From Paenibacillus wynnii (GTDB lineage Bacteria; Bacillota; Bacilli; Paenibacillales; Paenibacillaceae), in NCBI RefSeq assembly GCF_000757885.1, contig NZ_JQCR01000002.1:2542001-2606000 (forward strand): a DNA stretch of 64,000 nt, written 5' to 3'. Shown here in pieces: positions 17,331 through 27,594 of this stretch. The stretch's first letter is position 1. Each line of letters opens with the position of its first letter. Position numbers and translations under genes: made by a program. The notes beneath the pieces are model-generated. The model was given only the letters and a program-made list of their open reading frames with translations, was not told where the DNA came from and made no database searches.

Positions 17331-18380
17331 ATGAATGGCAAGCTAAGAGCGGCGATAGTAGGATCAACGGGATACGGAGGCGTGGAGTTGATTCGACTGC
17401 TGCAAAGCCATCCCAACGTGGAGATCACATCGGTCATTTCCTCATCCAGTGCAGGGGTACCGATTGAAGAAGGCTTTCCGCATTTAACGGGAGTCTTTGA
17501 ACGGAGTCTGGATGGTGTGGAGGCGGCTGAAATCGCGAGTCGCGCGGATGTTGTTTTTACGGCTACGCCGTCGGGGGTAAGTGCCAAGCTTGTACCGCAG
17601 CTGCTGGAGGCTGGACTGAAGGTCGTGGATTTATCCGGTGACTTCCGGCTCCGGGACGGTGCAGAGTATGAACAATGGTATAAGCACCCGGCTCCGGACG
17701 ATGTCTATTTGCAGCAGGCGGTGTACGGACTATCTGAGGTGTATGGAGAGCGTGTGGCAGGTGTGGATTTCATTTCTAACCCAGGCTGCTATCCCACAGC
17801 GACCCTGCTTGGTCTTATCCCGGCCATTGAAGCAGGTTGGATAAAGCCTGAAAGTATCATTGTAGATGCCAAATCGGGAGTGTCCGGTGCAGGTCGCGGA
17901 ACTAGTCTGATGGTCCATTATGCAGAGATTAATGAGAATTTTAAGGCATATAAAATAAATAAACATCAGCATATTCCGGAAATTGAGCAGGTACTCAGCG
18001 ATATCGCCGGGGAAAAAGTAACCATAACCTTCACCACGCATCTCGTGCCGATGACTCGGGGCATTATGACGACGATCTATGCAGGGATGAATGATAAATA
18101 CAGCGAGCAGGATTTTGTGGACTTATATCGTAAGTATTATACTGGGAGACCCTATGTCCGTGTAAGAAATGCAGGGATTGTTCCGGCTACCAAAGAGGTA
18201 AGCGGTTCGAACTATTGTGATATCGGATTTGCGACGGATGCCCGAACAGGGCGGGTTACCATTGTGTCGGTCATTGATAATATTGTAAAAGGTGCAGCAG
18301 GGCAGGCGATTCAAAACCTCAATTTAATGATGGGATGGGAGGAAACCCTTGGACTTGGCTACACACCAGTGTATCCATAA
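17331..18380 (+). CDS. argC: N-acetyl-gamma-glutamyl-phosphate reductase
   Basis: Third step of arginine synthesis: NADPH reduction of N-acetylglutamyl phosphate to the semialdehyde. About 349 residues. Rossmann start AAIVGSTGYGGVELIRLL; the catalytic Cys is in SNPGCYPTA near 146; GAGRGTSLMVHYAEIN follows. ATG 17331 is favoured over an in-frame ATG at 17325, which lies within the Shine-Dalgarno (GCGGGG). First gene of a tight argC-J-B-D-F run with the ARG box upstream. Confidence 0.96.
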   Translation: MNGKLRAAIVGSTGYGGVELIRLLQSHPNVEITSVISSSSAGVPIEEGFPHLTGVFERSLDGVEAAEIASRADVVFTATPSGVSAKLVPQLLEAGLKVVDLSGDFRLRDGAEYEQWYKHPAPDDVYLQQAVYGLSEVYGERVAGVDFISNPGCYPTATLLGLIPAIEAGWIKPESIIVDAKSGVSGAGRGTSLMVHYAEINENFKAYKINKHQHIPEIEQVLSDIAGEKVTITFTTHLVPMTRGIMTTIYAGMNDKYSEQDFVDLYRKYYTGRPYVRVRNAGIVPATKEVSGSNYCDIGFATDARTGRVTIVSVIDNIVKGAAGQAIQNLNLMMGWEETLGLGYTPVYP

Positions 18381-18400
18381 GAACCAGCGGTAACTATACA

Positions 18401-19627
18401 ATGAGCGAGCACTTATTCACCGTCGTTGAAGGCGGGAGCATTACTACACCTAAAGGTTTTAAATCGGGGGGGCTGCACTGCGGTCTGAAAAAAACCGAGC
18501 GTAACGATCTCGCAGTCATTGTGTGTGATGTTCCGGCTACGGCTGCAGCAGTGTATACAATGAATGTATTCCAGGCGGCGCCGCTTAAAGTGACTCGTGA
18601 GAGTCTGGCGAATGGCATACTGCAGGCTGTGGTGGTCAACAGCGGCAACGCCAATGCTTGTACCGGTGAACAGGGTGAATCGGATGCTTATGAAATGCGC
18701 GCTGCTACAGCACGTCATCTAGGCATAGATGAGAATAATGTGGGAGTAGCCTCCACTGGCGTTATTGGTGAGCTTTTGAAAATGAACTGCGTTCGGACGG
18801 GAATCGCTGAGTTACCGGAGAAGCTGAATGACGGAGCAGTCGGTGCGGAGGAGTTCTGCCAAGCGATTTTGACAACGGATCTGGTGAAAAAAGAATGCTG
18901 CGTTAAGGTTCTGATAGGCGGAGTTGAAGTTACAATCGCAGGAGCGGCTAAAGGCTCGGGGATGATTCATCCCAATATGGCGACTATGCTGGGTTTTATG
19001 ACTACAGATGCTGACATTCATCAGGAAGATCTGCACAGTCTGCTGCGTGAGGCGACCGATGTCACTTTTAATATGATTACAGTGGATGGCGATACGAGCA
19101 CTAACGATATGTTGATCACGATGGCAAGCGGTTTTGCCGGAAATGACACACTGAATAGACTCCACCCGGATTGGGATGCTTTTGCTGCTGCATTCACTTA
19201 TGTGTGCCAGACTCTTGCCAAATCAATCGCCCGTGATGGCGAGGGTGCCGCTCATTTGATCGAAGTGATTGTCCAAGGAGCGGTGAACGAGCATGCTGCG
19301 CGTGCGATCGCGAAGACGGTGGTAGGCTCCAGTCTGGTGAAATCTGCGGTATTCGGTGCGGATGCGAACTGGGGACGAATTATTGCGGCGGTAGGCCGTG
19401 CAGGTGTTCCGGTATCTCCGGAACGGGTGGATATTTCACTTGGGAGTATCAAGGTGCTGACACAGTCGATGCCGGTTGCTTTTGATGAAGAAGAGGCTTT
19501 GGCCTACTTGCAAGGAGATACGGTGCTTATTACGGTAATTCTGCAGGACGGAGACGGTTCCGCAACAGCGTGGGGCTGCGACCTTACTTACGACTATGTG
19601 CGCATTAATGCGGCTTATCGTACCTAA
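18401..19627 (+). CDS. argJ: Bifunctional glutamate N-acetyltransferase / ornithine acetyltransferase
   Basis: Transfers acetyl from N-acetylornithine to glutamate, recycling the acetyl group, and may also use acetyl-CoA. 408 residues. The autocleavage site is visible in KGSGMIHPNMATMLGF: the Ala-Thr bond is cut and Thr becomes the nucleophile of the beta chain. No argA gene is nearby, so ArgJ plausibly supplies both activities. ATG 18401 gives the normal length; an in-frame extension into argC (18335) is rejected. Only 20 nt separate it from argC. Confidence 0.95.
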   Translation: MSEHLFTVVEGGSITTPKGFKSGGLHCGLKKTERNDLAVIVCDVPATAAAVYTMNVFQAAPLKVTRESLANGILQAVVVNSGNANACTGEQGESDAYEMRAATARHLGIDENNVGVASTGVIGELLKMNCVRTGIAELPEKLNDGAVGAEEFCQAILTTDLVKKECCVKVLIGGVEVTIAGAAKGSGMIHPNMATMLGFMTTDADIHQEDLHSLLREATDVTFNMITVDGDTSTNDMLITMASGFAGNDTLNRLHPDWDAFAAAFTYVCQTLAKSIARDGEGAAHLIEVIVQGAVNEHAARAIAKTVVGSSLVKSAVFGADANWGRIIAAVGRAGVPVSPERVDISLGSIKVLTQSMPVAFDEEEALAYLQGDTVLITVILQDGDGSATAWGCDLTYDYVRINAAYRT

Positions 19628-19671
19628 CATCTGTGACTGATAAAGCCAAGTAGGAAGGACCGATAACTAAC

Positions 19672-20505
19672 ATGACACAGAGCGGAACTCTTAATCCTAA
19701 TAAAAAAGAAGACTTTAAAGGTTTGTTCGTCATGAAATGTGGGGGCAGTACATTGGCGGCGCTCCCGGATTCATTTTTTGAGGATCTGCGGGAGTTGCAG
19801 GAGACGGGGTTTCAGCCTGTCATCGTCCACGGGGGCGGTCCTGCCATATCAGATAACCTAGCCAAGCTGGGCATTGAGAGCCGCTTCGTAAATGGCCTGC
19901 GGGTGACGACCGAGGAAGTGCTGGATGTAGTAGAGATGACGCTTGCCGGAAGTATTAACAAAGCCATTGTGCGGCGTATCCAAGGCAGTGGGGGGCAGGC
20001 CCTTGGCTTGTCAGGTGAAGATGGGAACTTGATCCTAGCACGTCCTGTGGCCAATAGCGCCGAGGTAGGTCTTGTCGGGGAGGTAACGGGGGTAAAGGCT
20101 GAGATTGTGACAGGTATCCTGTCTATGGGATATATTCCTGTAATTGCACCCATTGGTGTCGATGCTGAGGGCCAGCGCTATAACATTAATGCAGATACAG
20201 CGGCTGGAGCTGTGGCCTCCTATGTGAACTCACCCAAAATGATTGTAGTCACGGATGTTCCGGGAATTATGAGTACAGTAGAGGGTAAGAAGATTGTTCT
20301 TCCCTCTGTGACTGTTCAGGATATAGAGGACTTGATTGAGAGCGGAGAGATTTACGGGGGCATGATCCCTAAAGTGCGTGCCGCTATGGATTGTATACAA
20401 GGCAGTGTGTCGGAGGTAGTCATCGTAGATGGTAAAGAACCTAGAGTGCTTAGCCGGGTGCTGCAAGGTGAAGAACTGGGTACACGCATAATACGGTCAA
20501 ACTAA
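19672..20505 (+). CDS. argB: Acetylglutamate kinase
   Basis: Phosphorylates N-acetylglutamate, the second step of the pathway and often the one inhibited by arginine. 277 residues. Motifs: MKCGGSTLA near 20 (phosphate-binding Lys), VIVHGGGPAI near 45, and NADTAAGAVA for the nucleotide site. An N-terminal extension of about 20 residues precedes the kinase fold if ATG 19672 is used; an ATG at 19732 is a less likely start with no Shine-Dalgarno. Confidence 0.95.
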   Translation: MTQSGTLNPNKKEDFKGLFVMKCGGSTLAALPDSFFEDLRELQETGFQPVIVHGGGPAISDNLAKLGIESRFVNGLRVTTEEVLDVVEMTLAGSINKAIVRRIQGSGGQALGLSGEDGNLILARPVANSAEVGLVGEVTGVKAEIVTGILSMGYIPVIAPIGVDAEGQRYNINADTAAGAVASYVNSPKMIVVTDVPGIMSTVEGKKIVLPSVTVQDIEDLIESGEIYGGMIPKVRAAMDCIQGSVSEVVIVDGKEPRVLSRVLQGEELGTRIIRSN

Positions 20506-20556
20506 ATTTGCTGCCAGCCGGGCAACCGCAGAAGCAGGGTGGGAGAGTGACTTAGA

Positions 20557-21816
20557 ATGAATAAGCTTACGCAAGCAGAATCTGCTGGAACAGGTACTCA
20601 GGATGCATCGACACCTACACATAAACAAAGTGCTATTTTTCCTTCTTACGGCAGATATGATATTAGCTTGGTAAAAGGCAAAGGCAGCTGGGTTTGGGAT
20701 GATAAGGGTAATAAATATCTGGATTTCACTTGCGGATTGGCGGTTACCAGTCTGGGTCACGCTCCGGAAAAAGTAGGTGCGAAGCTAAAAGAGCAAATTG
20801 ATACCCTTTGGCATGTCTCGAACTTGTTCCATATTCCCGCACAGGAAAAGGTCGCCACACTACTTACGGATAATAGCTGTGCAGATCAAGTATTTTTCTG
20901 CAATAGTGGGGCTGAAGCGAATGAAGCAGCCATCAAGCTGGCCCGCCGTTACCATCAGAAGGTGAAAGGTACAGGCCGCTATGAAGTGATTACCTTTGAG
21001 CAGTCCTTCCACGGACGTACACTGGCTACCTTGACGGCTACTGGACAGCAGAAGGTTAAAGAAGGCTTCCTGCCGCTCCCTGCAGGCTTCAAAACGGTAC
21101 CTCTGCATGATCTCCCTGCACTTGAAGCGGCTATTAGTGAGAATACCGCTGCGATCATGCTTGAAATGGTTTTGGCTGAAGGCGGCGTGCTGGAGGTTGA
21201 GCCTGAGTTCCTGAATGCTGTGTCTGAATTATGTAAAAAGCACGGACTGCTTCTGATCGTAGACGAAGTTCAGACCGGTATGGGACGTACGGGTAAGTTA
21301 TTCGCCTATCAGCATTACGGCATTGAGCCTGATATTTTCACGCTGGCCAAAGGGATTGCAAGTGGATTTCCTGCTGGAGCGATGCTGGGCAAGGGTTATC
21401 TCCGTGAAGCGTTCACGGCTGGCAGCCACGCTACAACTTTTGGGGGAACACCACTAGCAACAGCGGTGATGGCTGCGACGATTGAGACGATGCTTGAGGA
21501 TGAGCTGCCGCAGCGTGCGGCGGTAATGGGTGAATACTTGACGGGGCTTCTAAAAGAGAAGTTGGCGGATTTATCTTTTGTCCTGGATATTCGAGGTAAA
21601 GGACTGCTCATCGGGATCGAATGTCAGTCTCCGGTCGGTGATATTGTGTTGGCTGGACAAAAGCAGGGGTTGTTGTTCGTAACCGCCGGACCTAATGTTA
21701 TTCGTCTGCTGCCGAACCTCTATGTTAGCAAAGAAGAGGTAGACCAGGCTGTGGACATCCTTTCCGAACTCATTCATACTTATGCTAAAAAAGAAAGCGG
21801 GGAAGCCAGTTCATGA
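20557..21816 (+). CDS. argD: Acetylornithine aminotransferase (PLP)
   Basis: Converts N-acetylglutamate semialdehyde to N-acetylornithine. 419 residues, fold type I class III aminotransferase. [20 protein letters not shown] near 112-131 binds the cofactor phosphate, [14 protein letters not shown] carries the PLP-ring Asp, and [16 protein letters not shown] the Schiff-base Lys. An ornithine aminotransferase is the alternative by family, but the cluster makes ArgD the natural call. Its TGA overlaps the argF ATG by 4 nt. Confidence 0.94.
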   Translation: MNKLTQAESAGTGTQDASTPTHKQSAIFPSYGRYDISLVKGKGSWVWDDKGNKYLDFTCGLAVTSLGHAPEKVGAKLKEQIDTLWHVSNLFHIPAQEKVATLLTDNSCADQVFFCNSGAEANEAAIKLARRYHQKVKGTGRYEVITFEQSFHGRTLATLTATGQQKVKEGFLPLPAGFKTVPLHDLPALEAAISENTAAIMLEMVLAEGGVLEVEPEFLNAVSELCKKHGLLLIVDEVQTGMGRTGKLFAYQHYGIEPDIFTLAKGIASGFPAGAMLGKGYLREAFTAGSHATTFGGTPLATAVMAATIETMLEDELPQRAAVMGEYLTGLLKEKLADLSFVLDIRGKGLLIGIECQSPVGDIVLAGQKQGLLFVTAGPNVIRLLPNLYVSKEEVDQAVDILSELIHTYAKKESGEASS

Positions 21817-22781
21817 GCCAAGGCGTGCAGAACGATACACAAGATATTGCCCAGAAGCTGAAGGGTCGCGATCTTCTGGAGTTGAACGATTACAGCGCAG
21901 AAGAAATCACATATCTTATCGAGTCAGCGATAGAGTTGAAGCGTAAGCAGAAGAACGGTGAGGTTTATCAGCCGCTGAAGGGAAAGACCATTGGTCTTAT
22001 TTTTGAGAAATCATCCACACGTACACGCGTTTCGTTCGAAGTCGGTATGTTTCAACTTGGCGGACACGCGCTTTTCCTCAGCAAAAATGATATCCAGCTG
22101 GGACGCGGAGAAACCGTAGGAGACACGGCACAGGTAATGTCCCGTTATCTTGACGGTATAATGATCCGCACCTTTGGACATGACAAAGTTGAAGATCTGG
22201 CGCGTAATGCCTCTATTCCTGTAATCAACGGACTAAGCGATCAGGCACATCCGTGTCAGGTGCTGGCAGACTATCAGACGGTGTATGAGCATAAGGGGAA
22301 ACTCAAGGGCCTGAAGCTTGCTTATATCGGAGACGGTAACAACATGGCCCATTCGCTTATGATTGGCGGCGCCAAGTTGGGCGTCCATGTATCTGTGGCA
22401 GGACCGGAAGGCTATGAGCCTGATGAAGCTGTTGTAGCAGAAGCACGCAAGATCGCCGAAGAGACCGGAGCAGAGATCGTAGTCACACGCAGTCCACAGG
22501 ATGCAGTGAAGGATGCAGATGTAATCTACACTGACGTGTGGGCGAGCATGGGCTTCGAAGCGGAGCAGTTGGCGCGTGAGGCAGCTTTCAAGGACTATCA
22601 GGTCAACGAGGAGCTTGTAAAAGGCGCAAAGAGTGACTACTTATTCCTTCACTGCCTGCCGGCCCACCGCGAGGAAGAGGTCAGCACAGGCGTGATTGAC
22701 GGACCGAACTCGGTTATTTTTGATCAGGCGGAGAACCGGCTGCATGCGCAAAAAGCGCTTATGGCTGCGTTGATGGGCTAA
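21813..22781 (+). CDS. argF: Ornithine carbamoyltransferase
   Basis: Makes citrulline from ornithine and carbamoyl phosphate. 322 residues. [13 protein letters not shown] near 62-74 is the carbamoyl-phosphate site, [11 protein letters not shown] follows, and [14 protein letters not shown] carries the ornithine-side Cys. Its start overlaps argD (ATGA), so the two are coupled. The genes carA/carB that would supply carbamoyl phosphate are not in this cluster. Confidence 0.97.
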   Translation: MSQGVQNDTQDIAQKLKGRDLLELNDYSAEEITYLIESAIELKRKQKNGEVYQPLKGKTIGLIFEKSSTRTRVSFEVGMFQLGGHALFLSKNDIQLGRGETVGDTAQVMSRYLDGIMIRTFGHDKVEDLARNASIPVINGLSDQAHPCQVLADYQTVYEHKGKLKGLKLAYIGDGNNMAHSLMIGGAKLGVHVSVAGPEGYEPDEAVVAEARKIAEETGAEIVVTRSPQDAVKDADVIYTDVWASMGFEAEQLAREAAFKDYQVNEELVKGAKSDYLFLHCLPAHREEEVSTGVIDGPNSVIFDQAENRLHAQKALMAALMG

Positions 22782-22859
22782 CCTTGATGATAGGTTAACC
22801 CGCTCTGGTGGGCTAACCTGCGCTAAAAGGATCACCTAAAGGGATAAAGTGATATAGGG

Positions 22860-23115
22860 TCAGCCGATTGCCGAATAAAAAGTAACTTATAGGACTACCA
22901 AACACCAAGTAACTTATAGGACTACTAAACACCAAACACCCAAGTAACTGACTATAAAAATACCAAATCACAAATATCAGTCGACGAACTACCTAGTAAC
23001 CACCAACTAACCAGTAAACACCAACTAAACACCAACTAAACACCAACTAACCAGCTGCTAACCAGCAACTAACCAGTAACCAATCACTAACTAACCAGTA
23101 ACCATCAACTAACCG
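22860..23115. repeat. Low-complexity degenerate repeats in the argF-argG spacer
   Basis: No gene is seen in 22782-23372. The sequence AAGTAACTTATAGGACTAC occurs twice in tandem (about 22881-22899 and 22910-22928), then short CCAACTAA / CCAGTAACC / AACACCAAC words recur to about 23115, giving a C- and A-rich, G-poor top strand. It looks like slippage-generated minisatellite DNA. A palindrome array follows at once. Confidence 0.75.
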
Positions 23116-23129
23116 GCGGTCAATTTCAG

Positions 23130-23316
23130 TTAATTGTACTTTGTGCAACTAAGTTTGAGTGGTAGGGACTTTCCCGGGCTATAAGTGTACTTTGTACAAT
23201 TAAAAACAGTCAAAAAGGTCTTTTGCAGTTAAATTACATGAAATAGTTGTAAAAAGTGCAATTAAACTGCCTTTTTGAGCTAACATGATCATTTTAGTTG
23301 CATATTGTGCAGTTAA
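23130..23316. repeat. Four-unit palindrome array, copy A (187 bp)
   Basis: Four 23-bp imperfect palindromes at 23130-23152, 23181-23203, 23243-23265 and 23294-23316. Centres lie at 23141, 23192, 23254 and 23305, that is 51, 62 and 51 bp apart. Core words are TTGTACTTTGTGCAAC, GTGTACTTTGTACAATTAA, TTGTAAAAAGTGCAATTAA and TTGCATATTGTGCAGTTAA. The array ends 57 bp before the argG start. The same size and spacing recur at 50181-50367 and 62205-62391. Confidence 0.85.
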
Positions 23317-23372
23317 ATGGTCATGCGCTAACCCAATAATAGAACTGTTCAACGAAAGGAAGTTGCTTCTTC

Positions 23373-24608
23373 ATGGCTAAAGAGAAAATTGTACTCGCCT
23401 ATTCTGGCGGACTGGATACATCGGTCATACTGAAATGGTTGAAAGAAACCTATGATGCGGAGATTATTGCTTTCACTGCCGATATCGGACAGAAGGAAGA
23501 ATTGGACGGCTTGGAGGAAAAAGCACTCGCTACCGGCGCATCAAAAGTGTATATCGATGACCTGCGCGACGAGTTCGCTAACGACTTCATCTACCCGATG
23601 TTCCAATCGGGTGCTTTGTATGAAGGCCAATACCTGCTCGGCACGAGTATCGCACGTCCGCTGATTGCGAAGCGGATGGTTGATATCGCTATTGCCGAAG
23701 GCGCAACAGCCATCGCGCACGGCGCGACAGGCAAAGGCAATGACCAAGTGCGGTTTGAGCTTTGCGCAGCAGCGCTGGCACCTGGCATCAAGGTTATTGC
23801 ACCTTGGCGGCTGGAGGAGTTCCGTAATCAATTTCCGGGTCGTGCGGAAATGATCGCTTACGCGGAAGCCAATGGTATTCCGGTTCAGGCCTCTGCGGCT
23901 AAGCCGTATTCCATGGACCGGAACTTGCTGCACATCAGCTATGAGAGCGGTGTGCTGGAGGACCCTTGGTTCGATCCTAGCTCCGATGAGAACAAAGCCA
24001 TGTTCCTGCTCAGCAACTCGCCTGAGGATGCTCCTGATCAATCCGAATATGTGGAGCTGGAGTTCCTGAAGGGTGACTGCGTGGGCTTGAACGGTGAATC
24101 TCTAACCCCGCTTCAGGTGATGGAGAAGTTGAATGAACTGGGCGGCAAACACGGTATCGGACGCGTGGATATGGTTGAGAACCGTTTTGTCGGCATGAAG
24201 AGCCGCGGCGTATATGAAACTCCGGGTGGTACGATTCTGTTCACCGCTCATCGCAAAATGGAGTCCATTACGATGGACCGCGAAGTAATGAATCTGCGCG
24301 ACAGCCTGATCACTCGTTACAGCACATTGGTGTATAATGGCTTCTGGTTTGCTCCAGAACGTCTGGCGCTCCAAGCCCTTGTGACGGAAAGTCAGCAAAA
24401 TGTCACCGGGACCGTACGCCTTAAACTTTACAAGGGCAACATCATCGGCGCTGGCGTAAAAAGTCCGGTCAGCTTGTACAATCCGGAGATTGCAACGATG
24501 GAAGCTGATCCTACCCAAGCGTATGACCAAGGTGATGCTACAGGTTTTATCCGTCTGAACGCACTGCGTCTTAAGGTTTCCGCCGGAGTCGCTGAATCTG
24601 CGAAATAA
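23373..24608 (+). CDS. argG: Argininosuccinate synthase
   Basis: Condenses citrulline and aspartate with ATP. 411 residues. The ATP pyrophosphatase P-loop ([14 protein letters not shown], residues about 9-22) and [13 protein letters not shown] near 120 are intact. An AAAGGAAG Shine-Dalgarno precedes the ATG. It is separated from argF by 591 bp of repeats, with no ARG box recognised, so it may have its own promoter. Confidence 0.97.
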   Translation: MAKEKIVLAYSGGLDTSVILKWLKETYDAEIIAFTADIGQKEELDGLEEKALATGASKVYIDDLRDEFANDFIYPMFQSGALYEGQYLLGTSIARPLIAKRMVDIAIAEGATAIAHGATGKGNDQVRFELCAAALAPGIKVIAPWRLEEFRNQFPGRAEMIAYAEANGIPVQASAAKPYSMDRNLLHISYESGVLEDPWFDPSSDENKAMFLLSNSPEDAPDQSEYVELEFLKGDCVGLNGESLTPLQVMEKLNELGGKHGIGRVDMVENRFVGMKSRGVYETPGGTILFTAHRKMESITMDREVMNLRDSLITRYSTLVYNGFWFAPERLALQALVTESQQNVTGTVRLKLYKGNIIGAGVKSPVSLYNPEIATMEADPTQAYDQGDATGFIRLNALRLKVSAGVAESAK

Positions 24609-24624
24609 ACGATAGTAGCTGGCT

Positions 24625-24666
24625 TAGGCGCCATTCAGAGGTACAAATACCTTTGAATGGCGCCTA
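24625..24666. repeat. Long inverted repeat between argG and argH
   Basis: TAGGCGCCATTCA-g-AGGTA, loop CAAA, TACCT-t-TGAATGGCGCCTA: 18 paired bases per arm with a single mismatch. No T-run follows, so it is not a standard terminator; it could protect or process the argG-argH mRNA. A second, weaker hairpin (24730-24762, GGCCGTTCCT with AGGAGCGGCC) lies just before the argH Shine-Dalgarno. Confidence 0.7.
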
Positions 24667-24789
24667 TCGAGCGGATAAGCTCCGTTCAGTTACTTGTATA
24701 CCAATAATAAACAAACGGATATCCGAGAAGGCCGTTCCTCCCGTCAGGACAGGAGCGGCCCTCTGGCGTCCAAGAGGAGGAAGCAACAG

Positions 24790-26205
24790 GTGAGCAAGCT
24801 ATGGGGCGGACGTTTTACCAAAGGGACTAATAAGTTGGTGGAGGAGTATACAGCTTCCATCGGATTCGATAAGGCTTTGGCCGAAGAGGATGTGCAGGGA
24901 AGCCTGGCGCATGTTACCATGCTGGGCAAGTGTGGAATTCTGCCACAGGATGATGTAGAGACTATCAAGGCCGGTTTGAACAAGGTACTGGAGAAGGTTC
25001 GAGCGGGAGAGGTTGTATTTTCCGTAGCGGATGAAGATATTCATATGAATATTGAAAAGCAGCTCATTGAAGAAATCGGACCGGTCGGGGGCAAATTGCA
25101 TACGGGTCGCAGCCGGAATGACCAGGTGGCAACAGATATGCATCTTTATCTACGTGGCCGTGTGGTGGAACTGGTGAGTTTGCTGCATGAGCTGCAGGAA
25201 TCTTTGATTGTGCAGGCTAAAGACAATCTAGATACCATAATCCCCGGTTATACACATTTGCAGCGGGCGCAGCCGATTCTATTCGCACATCATCTGCTCG
25301 CCTATGTGTCCATGTTCCGCCGCGATGCGGAGCGTCTGACCGATAGCTACAAGCGCATTAACGTGCTTCCTTTGGGAGCTGGAGCGCTTGCGGGTACTAC
25401 TTTTCCGATTGATCGACATTTCGTAGCTGAACAGCTTGGTTTTGATAGTGTATACGAGAACAGCTTGGATGCCGTAAGTGACCGCGATTTCATTGTGGAG
25501 TTTCTGGCAAATGCAGCTCTTATTATGACTCATCTATCCCGGTTGAGCGAGGAACTTGTCTTGTGGAGCAGTACAGAATTCAGCTTTGTAGAGCTTGATG
25601 ATGCGTTCTGCACAGGCAGCAGTATCATGCCGCAGAAGAAAAACCCGGATGTACCCGAGCTGGTTCGAGGCAAAACAGGGCGCGTGTTCGGTAATCTAAT
25701 CGGCCTGCTTACGGTATTGAAGTCCCTGCCACTGGCATACAACAAAGACATGCAGGAAGATAAAGAAGGAATGTTCGATACCGTAGCCACATTGACGGGT
25801 GCGCTTCAGCTATATGCGCCAATGATCGCGACAATGAAAGTGAACAAGGGACGTATGCGTGAGGCAGTGAATACAGACTTTTCCAATGCAACAGATATTG
25901 CGGACTTCCTTGTGGGTAAAGGTCTACCGTTCCGTCAGGCACATGAGGTTATCGGTAAAACGGTGCTTTATTGTATCAACGAGGGCAAGTTCCTGCTTGA
26001 CCTAACGCTGGAAGAGTTCAAGCAATTCTCACCGCTGTTCGATGAGAATATCTACGCTGTTCTGCAGCCGGAAGCGGTAGTGAACGCACGCAACGTCTAT
26101 GGCGGTACCGCAACGGTTCAGGTTGAAGCCGCTATTGAGCGGGCTGAGACTGCTTTGCTTGAGGCTAACAAATGGGTGACGAACCATGTTGGGGCTGTAC
26201 TTTAA
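24790..26205 (+). CDS. argH: Argininosuccinate lyase
   Basis: Last step of arginine synthesis, releasing fumarate. About 471 residues, the family length. Signature [16 protein letters not shown] near 278 with the catalytic Ser; [13 protein letters not shown] near 105. GTG 24790 follows GAGGAGG and starts [12 protein letters not shown] as in the family; the in-frame extension to 24694 crosses the pre-argH hairpin and is rejected. Confidence 0.96.
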   Translation: MSKLWGGRFTKGTNKLVEEYTASIGFDKALAEEDVQGSLAHVTMLGKCGILPQDDVETIKAGLNKVLEKVRAGEVVFSVADEDIHMNIEKQLIEEIGPVGGKLHTGRSRNDQVATDMHLYLRGRVVELVSLLHELQESLIVQAKDNLDTIIPGYTHLQRAQPILFAHHLLAYVSMFRRDAERLTDSYKRINVLPLGAGALAGTTFPIDRHFVAEQLGFDSVYENSLDAVSDRDFIVEFLANAALIMTHLSRLSEELVLWSSTEFSFVELDDAFCTGSSIMPQKKNPDVPELVRGKTGRVFGNLIGLLTVLKSLPLAYNKDMQEDKEGMFDTVATLTGALQLYAPMIATMKVNKGRMREAVNTDFSNATDIADFLVGKGLPFRQAHEVIGKTVLYCINEGKFLLDLTLEEFKQFSPLFDENIYAVLQPEAVVNARNVYGGTATVQVEAAIERAETALLEANKWVTNHVGAVL

Positions 26206-26225
26206 GCACCTTCTCCATAAAATAC

Positions 26226-26280
26226 AAAGACTGCTGTTCCACCACATCTTGATGATGAGGTGAACGACAGTCTTTTTTTC
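26226..26280 (+). terminator. Terminator after argH
   Basis: AAAGACTG-CTGTTC-ACC pairs with GGT-GAAC-CAGTCTTT across a loop containing TTGATGATGA, followed by TTTTTTTC. Confidence 0.85.
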
Positions 26281-26349
26281 TAATGAAGTCAATTTTATAA
26301 TGTGTAAATTCGCATAACTTCACATTGAAATTGTAATCAACAACACTGA

Positions 26350-26460
26350 CTCCAAAGTACAACAATACTGCTCCTGAAGCGTCGTCTGCGCTGGAAATCC
26401 TGCACATAGTACAACAATTCCGGCCCTAGTTATCCATTGCGCTCGAAATCATGCTCAACC
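26350..26460. repeat. Tandem repeat of about 51-52 bp, related to the palindrome arrays
   Basis: AGTACAACAAT starts at 26356 and again at 26408, 52 bp apart. TGCGCTGGAAATCCTGC (26387) recurs as TGCGCTCGAAATCATGC (26438), 51 bp apart. CTGCACATAGTACAA (26400-26414) matches CTGCACAGAGTACAA of array B at 14 of 15 positions. No gene is seen in 26206-26571 apart from the argH terminator and this repeat. Confidence 0.65.
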
Positions 26461-26571
26461 ACGGATAATGTTCAGAAATCAGCAGGTTTTACACTAACTA
26501 CTCACATGCACAAATTTTATACGTTTTTTATCTGTTAAAAAATGTTTATGAAACTGACTCAATCAAGAGTA

Positions 26572-27408
26572 TTAGAGTTCGAGCTCCTGAGTTGGGTTTA
26601 ATACAGCAGCAGCCATTTTCTCACCTTTAGGTAGCGGCAGCCAAGCCAGCACATCACGGATTTTGGTGTCCCAATAGCCCCATTCATGCTCCCCCGGTCC
26701 TTCTTCATAGGTCAAGGATAATGAGGTCTTACGGCAGGCATCACGGAAGGCGATGTTATCCGCATACAGGAAATCCTCTGTGCCGCAGCATTGATACAGC
26801 GCCGTTTTGGGGCCTTTTGAGACATGGTGCTGTTCCAGTAGCCATAATAAATCATCCTCTGTTCCAGCAATGTCCTCTGTACCGAAGATCATCTCATACT
26901 CTTTAGTTTTTTCCTTCGGATCATCCCAGTTCATGAAATGATGGGCCATATCAAGCGCTCCCGACAGACTTGCAGCCGCACAAAAAGCCTCCGGTTTACG
27001 CAAACCTAACTTCATCGCCCCGTAACCGCCCATCGACAACCCTGCAACGAAGTTATCCTCACGTTTTGGTGATAGCGGAAAAAAGGATTGAGCCAGCTTC
27101 GGCAGTTCCTCGCTGATAAAGGTCCAGTAATTGCCTCCAACACTCATATCCGTATAAAAGCTTCGGTGAACCTGAGGCATCACTACAGCAATTCCCATCT
27201 CAGCAACATACCGCTCTATGGAAGTACGGCGCAGCCATATTGAATCATCATCGGATAAACCATGGAGCAAATACAGCGTAGGATGAAGCCCACCTTTATT
27301 TACATTGTTCATCCCTATTTGCGTAGTGGTGGTTTGCGGCAAAATAACGGTCATTGAAGTGCTAAGTCCAAGTACTTCTGAGTAAAAACGACACTCTATC
27401 AAAGCCAT
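26572..27408 (-). CDS. Esterase of the EstA/esterase D alpha/beta hydrolase family
   Basis: A 278-residue serine hydrolase resembling tributyrin esterase (EstA) and S-formylglutathione hydrolase-like proteins. Nucleophile Ser125 in GLSMGGYG, oxyanion region [13 protein letters not shown] near 46-58, and a likely catalytic His in [11 protein letters not shown]. No signal peptide, so probably cytosolic. The substrate cannot be told. It is transcribed away from the pilin genes and alone. Confidence 0.85.
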   Translation of the reverse strand: MALIECRFYSEVLGLSTSMTVILPQTTTTQIGMNNVNKGGLHPTLYLLHGLSDDDSIWLRRTSIERYVAEMGIAVVMPQVHRSFYTDMSVGGNYWTFISEELPKLAQSFFPLSPKREDNFVAGLSMGGYGAMKLGLRKPEAFCAAASLSGALDMAHHFMNWDDPKEKTKEYEMIFGTEDIAGTEDDLLWLLEQHHVSKGPKTALYQCCGTEDFLYADNIAFRDACRKTSLSLTYEEGPGEHEWGYWDTKIRDVLAWLPLPKGEKMAAAVLNPTQELEL

Positions 27409-27496
27409 TGATTAATCCCCCTCTCAGCCCAAATGATAGCACAGGCTAAAACCGATATAAATTGTATATATCTACAGATTAATATGTCAAAGAGGA

Positions 27497-27526
27497 TTGC
27501 TGGTGGAACTAACGAAGGAATATAAT
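27497..27526 (+). promoter_or_regulatory. Possible sigma-A promoter of the minor prepilin operon
   Basis: TTGCTG (27497-27502), 18 bp, TATAAT (27521-27526), about 70 bp upstream of the first prepilin. Confidence 0.45.
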
Positions 27527-27594
27527 GGAATGGGGACAAAGTCTCTTTATTGTGCAAATGTGAATGTATTAAATGATAGAGAGGCGGAATTGGG

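Noticed and set aside
22860..23316. Possible CRISPR array
   Set aside because: The repeats are short and degenerate or only four per locus with imperfect palindromes, spacers are 28/39/28 bp at all loci, and no cas genes are present.
22782..23372. T-box or ARG box in front of argG
   Set aside because: No T-box AGGGTGGNACCGCG-like motif and no 18-bp ARG box could be found; only repeats are present.
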